From the NCBI RefSeq assembly GCF_011300685.1, contig NZ_CP049864.1:1852885-1916884 (forward strand): a DNA stretch of 64,000 bases, written 5' to 3'. Under the pieces are notes generated by a model that worked only from the letters and a program-made list of their open reading frames with translations, ran no database searches and was not told the origin of the DNA. Below, piece after piece: positions 28,697 through 39,248 of the stretch. Origin of the DNA: Lysobacter sp. HDW10. Lineage in GTDB: Bacteria; Pseudomonadota; Gammaproteobacteria; Xanthomonadales; Xanthomonadaceae. A program made the position numbers and the translations under genes. Positions within the stretch are counted from its first letter, which is position 1, and every line of letters begins with the position of its first letter.

Positions 28697-30320
28697 CCCG
28701 TTCGCCGGTTTCACGCTGCGGGGCGTTGAACTGGATCGCACTAAATACACAGCCGTCCTTGCGAACCTTCATTCTCAGGTGTTTTTCTTTCAGCCATCGC
28801 GATTCGAGCACTTCAAAAACATCATCAAACTGGGGTTCGGGATAGGCCTGGCCCCACACACCGCCGTCTCTCAAGGCAACTGCGGTGCCCGCACTCATTT
28901 CCTGCGGCGTCAGTGGGCCATCTGATTCGATGAACGCTTCGAGGATCGAAGGCGTCAGCCAAACTTGACCCACAGATTGCATGGCTCGGTTGAATTCATC
29001 GAAATGTGCGACCGGCAAGCTCAATCCGGCCGCCATGGCATGGCCACCGAACCGCTCGATCATCCCTGGATTTTTCGCATCGACCCATGCCAGCGCGTCA
29101 CGCATGTGAAAGCCGGGAATCGAACGGGCCGAACCGCGAAGCATGTCGTCGTCATTACCAGAAGGCGCAAATGCAACCACCGGACGATGTGTCTTGTCCT
29201 TGAGTTTAGAGGCAACCAAGCCGATGACACCCGCATGCCAATCGGCGTCTTGCAAGCACAGCACGAGCGCGTCTTCGTCGTGCGCACGTTCGGCCAATAC
29301 ATCACCACTTGCGATCATCGCCTGCTGCAAGTCGCGTCGTTCGCGGTTGATGACATCCAAAGTTCCAGCGAGTTGCTCGGCAACTGCCCGCGAATCCGCC
29401 ATCAAACATTCGATGCCGACACGCATGTCCTCCAAGCGACCCGCAGCATTGATTCGAGGCGCAATCGAAAAGCCGATATCCGCTGAGGTGAGCGAGGACA
29501 AGTCGCGTCCGGCCACGGCAGCAATCGCCGCGATGCCGGCGTGGACTTTACCTGCCCGGATCCGATTCAGTCCCGCTTGCACCAATGCTCGATTCAGTGG
29601 ATCCAACCGAACCATGTCGGCGACAGTGCCGATCGCCACCAGATCCAATAACGCGGTGAGCTCGACCGACGGTAGCGCCATCCGGGACCGGAGTGCCAAC
29701 AACACGTAGAACATTACCCCGACGCCCGCCAGGGCTTTTGACGGAAAAACGTCGTCTGGCTGATTCGGATTGACGATTGCATCGGCACAAGGCAAGCGAT
29801 CACCAGGAAGATGGTGATCGGTGACAAGTACCTGCCAACCTGCATTTTTGGCCGCCCGCACACCATCGAAGCAAGCTATCCCGTGGTCCACGGTGACAAT
29901 CAAATCCGGGCGCATCGGCCGGAGTTCGTCGACCAACGCAGGCGTCAGCCCATAGCCGTGGATCGCGCGATCAGGCACCGCGTAGCTCAAGTGTTTCGCG
30001 CCCAATAATCGCAATCCCCGCATAGCAACCGCGCATGCCGTTGCGCCGTCACAATCGAAATCAGCCGTCACCACAATGTGCCGATCTTCTTGAATTGCGG
30101 TTTGCAGCAGTGACACAGCTGGATCGATATCTTTCAACAACGAGAAATGGGGCATGACATCGAGTTTTGGCATCGCTTCAGAAAACGACGAGGACCCACG
30201 CGCCGCATGGATGCGTGTTAGTACCTTGGGCAACGCTGTCGGCCAGGCGCCTGTTTGCATGTGCGAATCAGGCACACTTCTACGCACAATCCTGATGGGT
30301 CTCTCGCGCTCTGCACTCAT
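28611..30320 (-). CDS. recJ: Single-stranded-DNA-specific exonuclease RecJ
   Basis: The 5'-3' ssDNA exonuclease of the RecF pathway and mismatch repair. It has 569 residues from the ATG at 30320, whose ATGA overlaps the upstream stop. The DHH domain shows VTADFDCDGATACAVAM (~75-91), VTVDHGIA and LVTDHHLPG, which supply the metal-binding Asp and His. A DHHA1 domain follows with the GGHAMAAGLSLP motif (~455-466), then the OB-fold at the C terminus. A longer reading to 30413 is unlikely. It is the last gene of the carA-...-recJ operon. Confidence 0.95.
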   Translation of the reverse strand: MSAERERPIRIVRRSVPDSHMQTGAWPTALPKVLTRIHAARGSSSFSEAMPKLDVMPHFSLLKDIDPAVSLLQTAIQEDRHIVVTADFDCDGATACAVAMRGLRLLGAKHLSYAVPDRAIHGYGLTPALVDELRPMRPDLIVTVDHGIACFDGVRAAKNAGWQVLVTDHHLPGDRLPCADAIVNPNQPDDVFPSKALAGVGVMFYVLLALRSRMALPSVELTALLDLVAIGTVADMVRLDPLNRALVQAGLNRIRAGKVHAGIAAIAAVAGRDLSSLTSADIGFSIAPRINAAGRLEDMRVGIECLMADSRAVAEQLAGTLDVINRERRDLQQAMIASGDVLAERAHDEDALVLCLQDADWHAGVIGLVASKLKDKTHRPVVAFAPSGNDDDMLRGSARSIPGFHMRDALAWVDAKNPGMIERFGGHAMAAGLSLPVAHFDEFNRAMQSVGQVWLTPSILEAFIESDGPLTPQEMSAGTAVALRDGGVWGQAYPEPQFDDVFEVLESRWLKEKHLRMKVRKDGCVFSAIQFNAPQRETGERVRLVYQLVLDDWRGGDAVQLMVRHRQPA

Positions 30321-31228
30321 TCGCGCGCGGCACTGAGTTGCAATGGTCTTCGCCAAATGCGGTAACGCTGGGTTCGCGTGATTTCCAGGGCATCGAAGTC
30401 TTCGAAAAGGCATTGCACGTGCCGTGTGCCGGTCAGCACGTTGAGATTCGACTGAACCCGATCGACGGGAACACCGCGCAGATCCAGCACATCATCGTCT
30501 TGAAGGACGTCGGGGACATCTGTGAGTTCGATCGCAGACACACCTTGGTGCCTCGCGAGACCCGCGAGGATGGCATCGCGCGTAAAGACACGTCCCACTT
30601 GTATTGGGCGTTTGGGCGGCAATTCACCTTGCCCCCAGAACCACAGTGAGTTGATGGGCGCCAGACCCTGCGCAAGACGCACCTCGTTCCTCGGATGCTG
30701 ATGCAGCAGAATTTGGGCCTCACTCATCAGTGTTTTCCAACGTCGATGCGTGCCTTCGAAATCCATGTGCGAAAACGCATCGTCGCCTAACGCATCAATG
30801 GGGCCACTAAATGGCGGAAGTGGCGTGCCGTTTGTCAGTCTCAAGTACCACCGATGTGGATTGGGGGCGTCGATCGGCATCCCTGCATCGCCAAACAAGG
30901 GCATCAATGTGGGCAAAAACGCTTGTACGTCTTCAGGCGTCATCGGCAAAGTTTCACCCACGCCTAGCAACTTGCCGCCATTGATATCGGCTTTGATCCA
31001 TGCGGGATCTGCGCGCAGCCATGCAGCACTTTGCGAATCGGTTTCGGGGCGATCAATCATGCGCGTCAACGCAGCCGCCGGCCAATGTTGCGGATCTGCC
31101 AAGCCGAAGGTCTGTGCGAGCCAAGTATTGGCACGCAGACGCGATCGATTCGCTTGCCCCAAGCGTTTTGCCAGAGGCACTTCAATATGGGGCCATCTGC
31201 GGGCATCCGGCAGCAATACCCGGATCAT
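30317..31228 (-). CDS. Conserved hypothetical protein, RpfE-like (COG4255)
   Basis: A 303-residue protein with no recognised catalytic motif. In Xanthomonas the gene between recJ and greA is called rpfE, and homologs are filed under COG4255, sometimes as a phosphoglycerate-mutase-like protein. Conserved-looking blocks are DPAWIKADINGGKLLG, HRWYLRLTNGTPLPPFSGP and PINSLWFWGQGELP. The Trp-rich last block is the best hallmark. The ATG at 31228 starts 7 nt after greA; the upstream extension (to 31324) is low-complexity Ser/Lys and would overlap greA. Function unknown; the rpfE label is inferred from position. Confidence 0.75.
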   Translation of the reverse strand: MIRVLLPDARRWPHIEVPLAKRLGQANRSRLRANTWLAQTFGLADPQHWPAAALTRMIDRPETDSQSAAWLRADPAWIKADINGGKLLGVGETLPMTPEDVQAFLPTLMPLFGDAGMPIDAPNPHRWYLRLTNGTPLPPFSGPIDALGDDAFSHMDFEGTHRRWKTLMSEAQILLHQHPRNEVRLAQGLAPINSLWFWGQGELPPKRPIQVGRVFTRDAILAGLARHQGVSAIELTDVPDVLQDDDVLDLRGVPVDRVQSNLNVLTGTRHVQCLFEDFDALEITRTQRYRIWRRPLQLSAARE

Positions 31229-31235
31229 GGCGGAC

Positions 31236-31715
31236 TCAGCCTTCGTAATTGACGCTGACGATTTCGTACTCGTGCGTGCCGCCCGGCGCTTCGATCGTGA
31301 TGGCGTCACCTTCGTGCTTGCCAATCAGCGCACGCGCGACCGGTGATGAAATGGCGATCAGCCCCTGTTTGATGTCCGCCTCGAGATCACCCACGATTTG
31401 ATAGTTGCGGGTTTCGTCCGACGCCATCGACGCCAACTCGACCTTTGCACCGAACACAACTTTGTCGCCGGCATTCAACGTACTCACGTCGATGACCTGG
31501 GCATGCGAGAGCTCGGCTTCCAGATGTTTGATACGCCCTTCAATGAAGCCTTGTTGCTCACGTGCCGCATGATATTCGGCATTTTCCTTTAGATCGCCGT
31601 GTGCGCGCGCTTCAGAGATCGCTTCAATGACCGCGGGGCGTTTGACGGACTTCAATTCCTCGAGCTCCGCGCGCAGACGCACTGCGCCGGCCGAAGTAAT
31701 CGGTGCTCTACTCAT
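31236..31715 (-). CDS. greA: Transcription elongation factor GreA
   Basis: Rescues backtracked RNA polymerase by promoting transcript cleavage. The 159 residues form the N-terminal coiled coil (~1-75, with the tip residues in [20 protein letters not shown], where the acidic pair acts) and the C-terminal FKBP-like domain ([14 protein letters not shown] near the end). The ATG at 31715 overlaps the carB TGA by 4 bp, so its translation is coupled to carB. Confidence 0.97.
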   Translation of the reverse strand: MSRAPITSAGAVRLRAELEELKSVKRPAVIEAISEARAHGDLKENAEYHAAREQQGFIEGRIKHLEAELSHAQVIDVSTLNAGDKVVFGAKVELASMASDETRNYQIVGDLEADIKQGLIAISSPVARALIGKHEGDAITIEAPGGTHEYEIVSVNYEG

Positions 31716-34700
31716 GCTTGCAACTCCTTATGCAGTTCTTGCAGCGACCACACGGGTCCGCTATTCCGATATTGAAGCGAATGCAGCAAGGCCTTGGCAC
31801 CCGACACCGTGGTCGAGTATGTCACGCGATGTTGCAGGGCCTCGCGGCGAATTGAGAAGGAGTCGTTGATGGCTTGACGGCCTTCAGTGGTATTCACGAT
31901 GTAGGTGATTTCGCCGTTCTTGATGAGATCCACCACATGCGGACGACCTTCGATCACCTTGTTGATCAACTCACATTCAAGATCGTTGGCCTGTAGCCAT
32001 TTCGCCGTGCCGCGTGTCGCAACCAAGCTAAAGCCCATTCGAACCAGTTCATGTGCGATCGGCAGCAAGCGTTGCTTGTCGGGATCACGCACGGACAGGA
32101 ATGCCTTGCCTTGCTTCGGCACTTGAATGTTGGCGGCTTCTTCTGCACGCGCGAACGCTGCACCGAAACTGCGACCAACACCCATCACTTCACCCGTGGA
32201 GCGCATTTCCGGCCCAAGGATCGGGTCGACGCCTTGGAACTTGGCGAATGGGAAAACCGCTTCCTTGACTGAGAAATAGTCAGGAATGATTTCTTCCGTC
32301 GTGCCCTGCTCTGCCAAAGTCTTACCGGCCATGCAGCGTGCAGCAATTTTTGCCAGCGGACGCCCGGTCGCTTTCGAAACAAATGGCACCGTACGCGAAG
32401 CGCGTGGATTGACTTCAAGCAAATAGATGACGTACTCACCGTCATCCTGCATTTGAATCGCGAACTGCGTGTTCATCAGGCCGACCACGTTCAGAGCTTT
32501 GGCTAATGCCACCACTTGCTCACGCAAGGGCGCTTGCACGCGTTGCGGCAAAGAGTACGGCGGCAATGAACAAGAGGAGTCGCCCGAATGCACGCCCGCC
32601 TCTTCGATGTGTTCCATGACACCGCCAATCAGCACGTGACCTTCGTGATCTGCAATGACATCGATGTCAACTTCAACGGCATTGTCGAGGAAACGATCAA
32701 GCAAGACTGGCGAATCGTTCGAGACTTTCACCGCTTCGCGCATATAGCGCTCAAGGTCTGCATCGGTGTGAACCACTTCCATCGCACGCCCACCCAAGAC
32801 GTAGCTGGGACGCACCACCAGCGGGTAGCCGATATGACGCGCCAACGTCAGGGCCTCTTCTGCACTGCGTGCCGTGCGATTCGGCGGTTGATTCAAGCCC
32901 AATTGCTCGACCAATTGCTGGAAGCGCTCACGATCTTCCGCGAGGTCAATTGAATCGGGTGAGGTACCGATAATCGGCACACCATTGGCCTCAAGTGCAC
33001 GTGCCAATTTCAGCGGCGTTTGCCCGCCGTATTGCACGATCACGCCCTTCGGCTTTTCCAGGTCGACGATATTCAATACGTCTTCCAAGGTCAGCGATTC
33101 GAAGTACAAGCGGTCTGAGGTGTCGTAGTCAGTGGAAACCGTTTCCGGGTTGCAATTGACCATGATGGTTTCATAGCCATCTTCGCGCAGCGCCAAAGCG
33201 GCATGCACGCAGCAATAGTCGAATTCAATCCCCTGCCCGATGCGATTCGGACCACCCCCCAACACCATGATCTTTTCACGGCTGCTCGGGTTCGCTTCGC
33301 ATTCTTGTTCGTAAGTGGAATACAGGTAGGCCGTGTCAGTTGCAAATTCTCCGGCACAGCTGTCAACGCGCTTGTAAGCAGGTTTAACGCCCAATGCCTT
33401 ACGCAGCACACGCACCGACTTTTCATCGGATTGCAGCAGTTGCGCAATGCGCAAATCTGCAAAGCCCATGCGTTTGACATGCAGCATGCCTTTTGCATCA
33501 AGTGCTGCCAGACCGTTGATCGCGATGTCTTTCTCGGTGGCGACAATTTCTTCGATTTGATCCAAGAACCACGGATCAACGAATGAAAGCGCATGCACTT
33601 CTTCAACACTCATGCCCGCGCGGAATGCATCTGCAATATGAAACAAACGTTCGGGACCGGGCTCACGCAGTTCTCTGCGCAAAGTGGCCAAATCGCTGTC
33701 GTCACTCAAGTCGAGCCCCGTGGGGTCGAATCCGGACTTGCCGGTCTCCAAGCCACGCAGTGCTTTCTGGACGGATTCTTGGAAGGTGCGGCCAAAGGCC
33801 ATCACTTCGCCGACGGATTTCATTTGCGTGGTCAAACGCGCGTCAGCAGTGGGGAACTTTTCGAATGCAAAGCGCGGAATCTTCGTCACGACGTAGTCGA
33901 TGGAAGGTTCGAACGATGCCGGTGTCAGACCCCCGGTAATATCGTTCTTCAATTCGTCGAGCGTGTAACCGACGGCGAGCTTTGCAGCGATCTTTGCAAT
34001 CGGGAAACCGGTGGCTTTCGAAGCCAACGCCGACGAGCGCGACACGCGTGGATTCATTTCGATGACAACCACGCGTCCCGTTTCGGCATTGATGCCGAAC
34101 TGCACGTTGGAACCACCGGTGTCTACACCGATCTTGCGCAGCACCGCAATACTGGCGTTGCGAAGTCGTTGGTATTCCTTGTCGGTCAGGGTTTGTGCCG
34201 GCGCGACCGTAATGCTGTCGCCGGTGTGCACACCCATCGGGTCCAAGTTCTCGATGCTGCAGACGATGATGCAATTGTCGGCGGTGTCACGCACCACTTC
34301 CATCTCGAACTCTTTCCAGCCAAGAACGGACTCTTCAACCAGAATCTCGCTGACGGGCGACAAATCGAGACCGCGCTTGGCGATTTCTTCAAACTCTTCT
34401 TTGTTGTAAGCAATACCGCCACCGGTACCGCCAAGCGTAAAACTGGGGCGAATGATGGTGGGATAGCCGACTTTGGTTTGGATCTCGACCGCTTGTTCGA
34501 ACGTGCGGGCGACTTGCGCTTTCGGACATTCAAGTCCGATTTCGTCCATCGCCACGCGGAACAATTCGCGATCTTCCGCCATGCGAATCGCATCACGCGA
34601 AGCGCCAATGAGCTCAACGTTGTACTGCTCGAGTACGCCGTTGTCAGCCAAGTCCAACGCACAGTTCAAAGCCGTTTGACCGCCCATGGTGGGCAGCAGC

Positions 34701-34954
34701 GCATCCGGGCGCTCTTTGGCGATGATCTTCTCGACCGTCTGCCAATTGATGGGCTCGATATACACCGCATCCGCCATTTCGGGGTCGGTCATGATGGTCG
34801 CAGGATTGCTGTTGACCAGCACAACGCGATATCCCTCCTCGCGCAGCGCTTTACACGCTTGCGCACCCGAATAGTCAAACTCACAGGCCTGCCCGATCAC
34901 GATCGGGCCGGCACCTATGATTAAGACGGTTTTGATGTCTGTACGTTTTGGCAT
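31712..34954 (-). CDS. carB: Carbamoyl-phosphate synthase large subunit
   Basis: Makes carbamoyl phosphate from bicarbonate, ammonia (from CarA) and two ATP, for arginine and pyrimidine synthesis. The 1080 residues hold two ATP-grasp halves: the first with [20 protein letters not shown] at the N terminus and [13 protein letters not shown], the second with [16 protein letters not shown] and [13 protein letters not shown]-terminal MGS-like allosteric domain (~940-1080) follows. The gene lies downstream of an exported-protein gene that separates it from carA; only 4 bp divide the two. Confidence 0.97.
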   Translation of the reverse strand: MPKRTDIKTVLIIGAGPIVIGQACEFDYSGAQACKALREEGYRVVLVNSNPATIMTDPEMADAVYIEPINWQTVEKIIAKERPDALLPTMGGQTALNCALDLADNGVLEQYNVELIGASRDAIRMAEDRELFRVAMDEIGLECPKAQVARTFEQAVEIQTKVGYPTIIRPSFTLGGTGGGIAYNKEEFEEIAKRGLDLSPVSEILVEESVLGWKEFEMEVVRDTADNCIIVCSIENLDPMGVHTGDSITVAPAQTLTDKEYQRLRNASIAVLRKIGVDTGGSNVQFGINAETGRVVVIEMNPRVSRSSALASKATGFPIAKIAAKLAVGYTLDELKNDITGGLTPASFEPSIDYVVTKIPRFAFEKFPTADARLTTQMKSVGEVMAFGRTFQESVQKALRGLETGKSGFDPTGLDLSDDSDLATLRRELREPGPERLFHIADAFRAGMSVEEVHALSFVDPWFLDQIEEIVATEKDIAINGLAALDAKGMLHVKRMGFADLRIAQLLQSDEKSVRVLRKALGVKPAYKRVDSCAGEFATDTAYLYSTYEQECEANPSSREKIMVLGGGPNRIGQGIEFDYCCVHAALALREDGYETIMVNCNPETVSTDYDTSDRLYFESLTLEDVLNIVDLEKPKGVIVQYGGQTPLKLARALEANGVPIIGTSPDSIDLAEDRERFQQLVEQLGLNQPPNRTARSAEEALTLARHIGYPLVVRPSYVLGGRAMEVVHTDADLERYMREAVKVSNDSPVLLDRFLDNAVEVDIDVIADHEGHVLIGGVMEHIEEAGVHSGDSSCSLPPYSLPQRVQAPLREQVVALAKALNVVGLMNTQFAIQMQDDGEYVIYLLEVNPRASRTVPFVSKATGRPLAKIAARCMAGKTLAEQGTTEEIIPDYFSVKEAVFPFAKFQGVDPILGPEMRSTGEVMGVGRSFGAAFARAEEAANIQVPKQGKAFLSVRDPDKQRLLPIAHELVRMGFSLVATRGTAKWLQANDLECELINKVIEGRPHVVDLIKNGEITYIVNTTEGRQAINDSFSIRREALQHRVTYSTTVSGAKALLHSLQYRNSGPVWSLQELHKELQA

Positions 34955-34958
34955 GACT

Positions 34959-35705
34959 TCAGAGCTCGTCCATCTTTACTTTGCACACTTCCATGGCATT
35001 GACCAACATTGGTAGCATCATGGTCATACCTGCGTTTTCGCCGATTTCTTTGCCGTTCTTTTCGTCGGTACCGATCGCCGCTTCCATGCCCATCAATGCG
35101 CGCAGCGGCGAATTGGCTGGATCATTTGCAAGGCTCATCAAATCCAACATGGCACGCGGGCTGGCATCTTTCAGCAGCGACGTCATCTCCGTGTTTTCAC
35201 CGTTCGTTGCACTGCGTGCGCCGGCCATCATGATTTTTGAGAAGAGCTTGGCGCCTTCCCCTTCCATCAGGGTCAAGTCGCTGCCGAATCGATCGGCATG
35301 CGTCGAGGCATACGTATCCACGCGTGTGGCCAGCACCTTGCGGTAGCCATCTTCTTTCAAGTTCGTGCGCATGCATGCCAACTTGGTTGCGTCGGGTTTG
35401 CGCGCCTTGGAAGAGGGCCAGTAAGGATCGTTCGCAGCCACGTCCATCATGATCTTGCCCACGGGCATGACCGTTGCAACAGCAGCGACCATGCGTTGCT
35501 TATAGGCGGCTTGTTCAGCAGCGCCCTTTGGCATCGCAATGGGCTTCGCTGCCGCGGGTGCCGCGGGCGGTGCCACCGTGGCAGGACGTGCCGGTGCGGG
35601 TGCGACGTCTTTTGTCACAGGCGCCTCTTTCTTCGCTTGCGCAAAGGCCGACGTGGAACCTGCCAGAACCAAACATGCAACGGTAAGTTTCAACACAGTT
35701 TTCAT
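34959..35705 (-). CDS. Exported protein of unknown function, inserted between carA and carB
   Basis: A 248-residue protein with a clear signal peptide ([16 protein letters not shown], cleaved near AFAQA), then a Pro/Ala-rich linker (~25-60) and a helical domain (~60-248). The domain has repeated Met-rich stretches ([28 protein letters not shown]) and two Cys that could pair. No family is recognised. The ATG overlaps the carA TGA by 4 bp, and the stop lies 4 bp before carB, so it is translated within the car operon. It must leave the cytoplasm, unlike CarA and CarB. I recall similar genes in this place in other xanthomonads but cannot verify it here. Confidence 0.85.
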   Translation of the reverse strand: MKTVLKLTVACLVLAGSTSAFAQAKKEAPVTKDVAPAPARPATVAPPAAPAAAKPIAMPKGAAEQAAYKQRMVAAVATVMPVGKIMMDVAANDPYWPSSKARKPDATKLACMRTNLKEDGYRKVLATRVDTYASTHADRFGSDLTLMEGEGAKLFSKIMMAGARSATNGENTEMTSLLKDASPRAMLDLMSLANDPANSPLRALMGMEAAIGTDEKNGKEIGENAGMTMMLPMLVNAMEVCKVKMDEL

Positions 35706-36829
35706 ACTTTCCCCTTCCCCATGATGTCGATGAATTTGTCAAAAAGCGGTGCAACGTCGTGCGGACCCGGCGATGCTTCCGGGTGGCCTTGAAACGAAAA
35801 CGCAGGTGCTTGCGTGAGTTCAATGCCCTGGTTCGTCCCATCGAACAAAGACCGATGCGTGACACGAATGCCTGCCGGCAATGTGGATTCGTCAATGCAG
35901 AACCCGTGGTTCTGCGACGTGATCATGACGCGATCCCCATCCAGATTGATCACCGGGTGATTTGCACCATGGTGGCCGTGCGGCATCTTCATGGTCTTGG
36001 CGCCCATGGCAAGCCCCAACAATTGGTGTCCGAGACAAATACCGAAGAGCGGCACTTTCTTTTCGACAAAGACTTTGATCGCATGAATGGCGTAGTCGCA
36101 AGGCTCCGGGTCGCCGGGGCCATTGGAGAGGAAGACACCATCCGGATGCATCGCCAATACGTCTGCCGCCGACGTTTGCGCAGGCACGACCGTGACATCG
36201 CAACCGCGTTCGGCGAGCATGCGTAGGATGTTCAACTTGACGCCAAAATCGTAGGCGACGACTTTGAATTTTTTCGGGGCTTGGACAAAGGCGCCTGAAT
36301 CCAGATCGAGCTGGCCTTCAGCCCAAACGTAAGGTTTCGGCGTTGACACGACCTTGGCCAAATCCAAGCCCTTCAAGCCGCTGAACTTGCGTGCAGCTTC
36401 GATGGCTTGATCGGCATCGATCGCGCCGGACATCAGCGCGCCATTTTGCGCACCGGTTTCGCGCAGTTTGCGGGTCAATGCTCGGGTGTCGATATCGCTA
36501 ATGGCCACAATGCCACGTGCCTTCAGCCACTCTGGCAAAGACACTTGGCTGCGCCAGCTGCTGGGCCGTCTCGGTACGTTGCGAACGATCAAACCGGCCG
36601 ACCAGACCTGCGCCGCTTCGTCATCCAATGCGGTCATACCGGTGTTACCGATATGCGGATAGGTCAAAGTGACGATTTGCTGGGCATAGGACGGGTCGGT
36701 CAAGACTTCCTGGTAGCCGGTCATCGCGGTATTGAAAACCACCTCGCCGACTGAAATGCCCGCGGCACCAATGGAAATTCCTTGATAAACGGTTCCGTCT
36801 TCAAGGGCGAGTATGGCGGTATCTGACAC
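35702..36829 (-). CDS. carA: Carbamoyl-phosphate synthase small subunit
   Basis: The glutaminase subunit, which passes ammonia to CarB. It has 375 residues from the GTG at 36829 ([14 protein letters not shown]), which has AAAGG 9 nt upstream and matches the family start; a GTG at 36856 would add nine. The N-terminal domain includes [20 protein letters not shown]. The class I amidotransferase domain has the catalytic Cys in [12 protein letters not shown] and the His in [11 protein letters not shown]. It is the first gene of the leftward operon carA - exported protein - carB - greA - rpfE-like - recJ. Confidence 0.96.
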   Translation of the reverse strand: MSDTAILALEDGTVYQGISIGAAGISVGEVVFNTAMTGYQEVLTDPSYAQQIVTLTYPHIGNTGMTALDDEAAQVWSAGLIVRNVPRRPSSWRSQVSLPEWLKARGIVAISDIDTRALTRKLRETGAQNGALMSGAIDADQAIEAARKFSGLKGLDLAKVVSTPKPYVWAEGQLDLDSGAFVQAPKKFKVVAYDFGVKLNILRMLAERGCDVTVVPAQTSAADVLAMHPDGVFLSNGPGDPEPCDYAIHAIKVFVEKKVPLFGICLGHQLLGLAMGAKTMKMPHGHHGANHPVINLDGDRVMITSQNHGFCIDESTLPAGIRVTHRSLFDGTNQGIELTQAPAFSFQGHPEASPGPHDVAPLFDKFIDIMGKGKV

Positions 36830-36964
36830 GGGCAATCGCCTTTCTGTAGGTTGCACGTTTCTACCGAAACGCTCAGGGCGATCCGGTTTATTTCTGTGCG
36901 GGCGAGTGCAAATGATAGGGGTCCGGAACTTTTATGTCTATCAAAAGACGCGTATTGTTCACGC

Positions 36965-37309
36965 ATGCAAGGCGCACCCGAACCTGAGAACACATCTGAC
37001 GGGCCACCGAACAAGGGCTCAGTCCTGCTGGGCTTCGTTCTGTTTCTCGCCATTTTGGCGGCCAATGCCATCTTGAGCACCATGATTTATGCGGTGATCA
37101 CGACCTTGGGCATGGGGTATAGCCGTGACGCGCTGTTTCTGCCTGCCCTGCCTGTGCTGATTTTCGTCGCCGCCTTGGTGATCTTGCTGGCCAAGCGCAA
37201 GACACGGACCGCGTGGGGGATGGCCGTCCCGTTCTTAATCACGGTCGGCCTGATCGCATTCGGTTTGGTTGCGACGTTCAGCAAGTTGGCGTCGCTGGGA
37301 ATCCGTTAG
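36965..37309 (+). CDS. Small membrane protein of unknown function
   Basis: A 114-residue protein with a short polar N terminus (~1-19) and three hydrophobic segments (~20-45, ~55-75, ~82-105), for example VLLGFVLFLAILAANAIL and ALPVLIFVAALVILLA. No family is recognised. It is the only plus-strand gene between carA and dapB. The ATG at 36965 has no Shine-Dalgarno, but TATTGT lies 6 nt before it. Its stop overlaps the 3' end of dapB by 4 bp. Confidence 0.6.
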   Translation: MQGAPEPENTSDGPPNKGSVLLGFVLFLAILAANAILSTMIYAVITTLGMGYSRDALFLPALPVLIFVAALVILLAKRKTRTAWGMAVPFLITVGLIAFGLVATFSKLASLGIR

Positions 37310-38016
37310 TCGAGGCTATCTGCAATCTTGTACTGACCCGGCGCACGCGATTTCAGCCACTGGGCAGCGTGCAATGCGCCACGCGCGAAGATGTCTCTGT
37401 GTGTGGCTCGGTGCACCAATTCGATGCGTTCACCGATACTCGTGAATTGAACCAAATGTTCGCCGACGATATCGCCGGCACGCACACTTGCGTAGTGAAC
37501 ATCTGCGCCAGCGTCTGCGGCCGCTTTGCCTAAGGTCAGTGCGGTACCCGACGGCGCATCCTTCTTGTGCACGTGATGCGATTCAACGATGTCGCAGTTC
37601 CACCCAGGCAATTGCGCTGCTGCACGAGCGACAAGTGCTTCGAGCACCGCAACGCCCAAACTAAAATTTGATGCCCATAGCACAGGAATTTTTGCGGCGG
37701 TTGCCGTGATTGCGGCTTGCTGGTGTTCAGACAGACCCGTCGTGCCCGAAACAAGCGCGCGCCCTCGGTCTGCGCACAACTGAAGCGCCGTGTCGAAACC
37801 TTCCGGAAGACTGAAATCGATCAGCACATCGAAATCGGGGACCGCCGCAATTTCTTTGACCGAGTAGCACGCAATCTGATCCACAACACGCGCTTTCGGA
37901 TCGCTACGCGTCACGAGCGCCACAATCTCAAACGCCGCATCAGCCAATGCGAGCCGATGGATCGCTTGTCCCATTCGGCCATTGGCACCCAACAGTACGA
38001 TGCGAGTCTTTTCCAT
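37306..38016 (-). CDS. dapB: 4-hydroxy-tetrahydrodipicolinate reductase
   Basis: The NAD(P)H-dependent step of diaminopimelate/lysine synthesis. It has 236 residues from the ATG at 38016, preceded by GGGTGA; a GTG at 38025 overlapping the dnaJ stop is the alternative. The N-terminal Rossmann motif is VLLGANGRMGQ. SGTTGLSEH and the active-site signature ESHHVHKKDAPSGTA carry the catalytic His and Lys. The protein is somewhat short, as in xanthomonads. It directly follows dnaJ on the same strand. Confidence 0.95.
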   Translation of the reverse strand: MEKTRIVLLGANGRMGQAIHRLALADAAFEIVALVTRSDPKARVVDQIACYSVKEIAAVPDFDVLIDFSLPEGFDTALQLCADRGRALVSGTTGLSEHQQAAITATAAKIPVLWASNFSLGVAVLEALVARAAAQLPGWNCDIVESHHVHKKDAPSGTALTLGKAAADAGADVHYASVRAGDIVGEHLVQFTSIGERIELVHRATHRDIFARGALHAAQWLKSRAPGQYKIADSLD

Positions 38017-38021
38017 GCCGT

Positions 38022-39158
38022 TCACCCGACCATTCGGTCCCAGAATCCCTTGACGCCATCTATGAAGGTACTGTGTTTCGGTGAATGGCGTCGTGCGCCC
38101 TCGCCCACAAAGGTGGTTTCGAACTTCTCAAGCAGTTCGCGCTGTTCGGGGGTCAAGTTGACGGGCGTCTCGACGACGACACGGCAATACAGATCGCCCT
38201 CGCTGCGACTACGCACCGATTTCACGCCCTTACCGCGCAAACGGAAGACTTTTCCAGTTTGGGTTTCTGCGGGGACGCGGATTTCGGCTTCACCTCTTAG
38301 GGTCGGCACGCGCACTTCGTCTCCCAATGCAGCTTGGGAAATTCGTATCGGCACGTCGCAATGCAGGTCATCGCCGTCTCGCTCGAAAATGGCGTGCTGA
38401 CGCACGCGCACTTCTACATAGAGGTCACCCGGCGGTGCGCCGGCAGGCCCTGCTTCACCCTCGCCACTCAAGCGAATGCGATCGCCTGTATCCACGCCGG
38501 CCGGCACTTTGACGTCCAGCGTTTTTTCATCGTGGATGCGCCCGTTGCCGTGGCAAGCGCCGCACGGCGTGACGATCACTTGGCCGCGACCATGACACTG
38601 CGGGCACGGCTGCTGCATCTGGAAAATACCGCGTTGCATGCGCACTTGGCCGATGCCGTTACAGCCGCTACACCGTTCGATCTTGCCGTCGCTGGAGCCT
38701 GAGCCTTTACACGTGCCGCATTCCAGCAATGTCGGAATTTCAATACGTTTTTCGACACCCGCTACGGCATCTTCGAGATCAAGCTCCATCACGTAGCCGA
38801 TGTCAGCGCCTCGACGTGGACCGCGCTGACCGCCGCCGCCACCAAAGATGTTGCCGAAGATGTCGCCAAAAATATCGCCCACATCTTGGAAATGCGGTCC
38901 ACCGCCGCCACCACCACCGCCCATGCCGTGCTCAAACGCCGCGTGGCCGTGGGCGTCATAGGCGCGTCGCTTCTGCTCGTTCGACAGAACGTCGTAGGCT
39001 TCTTTGCATTCTTTGAAGGCCACCTCGGCGGTCGCTTCGTTTCCGATATTTCTGTCTGGATGGTGCTTCCCGGCGGCGCGGCGATACGCCACTTTGATTT
39101 CTTCAACGGTCGCGGTGCGGGATACACCCAGCACTTCGTAGTAATCGCGCTTGCTCAT
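38022..39158 (-). CDS. dnaJ: Molecular chaperone DnaJ
   Basis: The Hsp40 co-chaperone that delivers substrates to DnaK and stimulates its ATPase. It has 378 residues from the ATG at 39158 ([11 protein letters not shown]). The J domain has the HPD in GKHHPDRN (~35), followed by a Gly/Phe-rich region with a run of Gly (~75-110). Four zinc-binding repeats are [24 protein letters not shown] and CGACHGNG (~150-215), then the C-terminal substrate-binding domains. It lies 90 bp downstream of dnaK, past a hairpin that may reduce read-through. Confidence 0.97.
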   Translation of the reverse strand: MSKRDYYEVLGVSRTATVEEIKVAYRRAAGKHHPDRNIGNEATAEVAFKECKEAYDVLSNEQKRRAYDAHGHAAFEHGMGGGGGGGGPHFQDVGDIFGDIFGNIFGGGGGQRGPRRGADIGYVMELDLEDAVAGVEKRIEIPTLLECGTCKGSGSSDGKIERCSGCNGIGQVRMQRGIFQMQQPCPQCHGRGQVIVTPCGACHGNGRIHDEKTLDVKVPAGVDTGDRIRLSGEGEAGPAGAPPGDLYVEVRVRQHAIFERDGDDLHCDVPIRISQAALGDEVRVPTLRGEAEIRVPAETQTGKVFRLRGKGVKSVRSRSEGDLYCRVVVETPVNLTPEQRELLEKFETTFVGEGARRHSPKHSTFIDGVKGFWDRMVG

Positions 39159-39194
39159 GGAACCATCCAAACTCATTCAAATCTGATACGAAAA

Positions 39195-39222
39195 CGGAAA
39201 AGCCGGCTGCCCGACTTTTCCG
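39195..39222 (-). terminator. Hairpin between dnaK and dnaJ (partial terminator)
   Basis: An 8-bp stem CGGAAAAG/CTTTTCCG, then one mismatch and 3 more pairs, loop CTGC. On the minus strand it is followed by TTTTC. It could end part of the dnaK transcripts or set the dnaK:dnaJ ratio. Confidence 0.55.
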
Positions 39223-39248
39223 CTTCGGCGTTTCATCGAGACGACAGC

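Noticed and set aside
33593-34924. A long plus-strand frame (443 codons) opposite carB
   Set aside because: It is a shadow of the carB reading frame; carB has complete family motifs and this frame has none.
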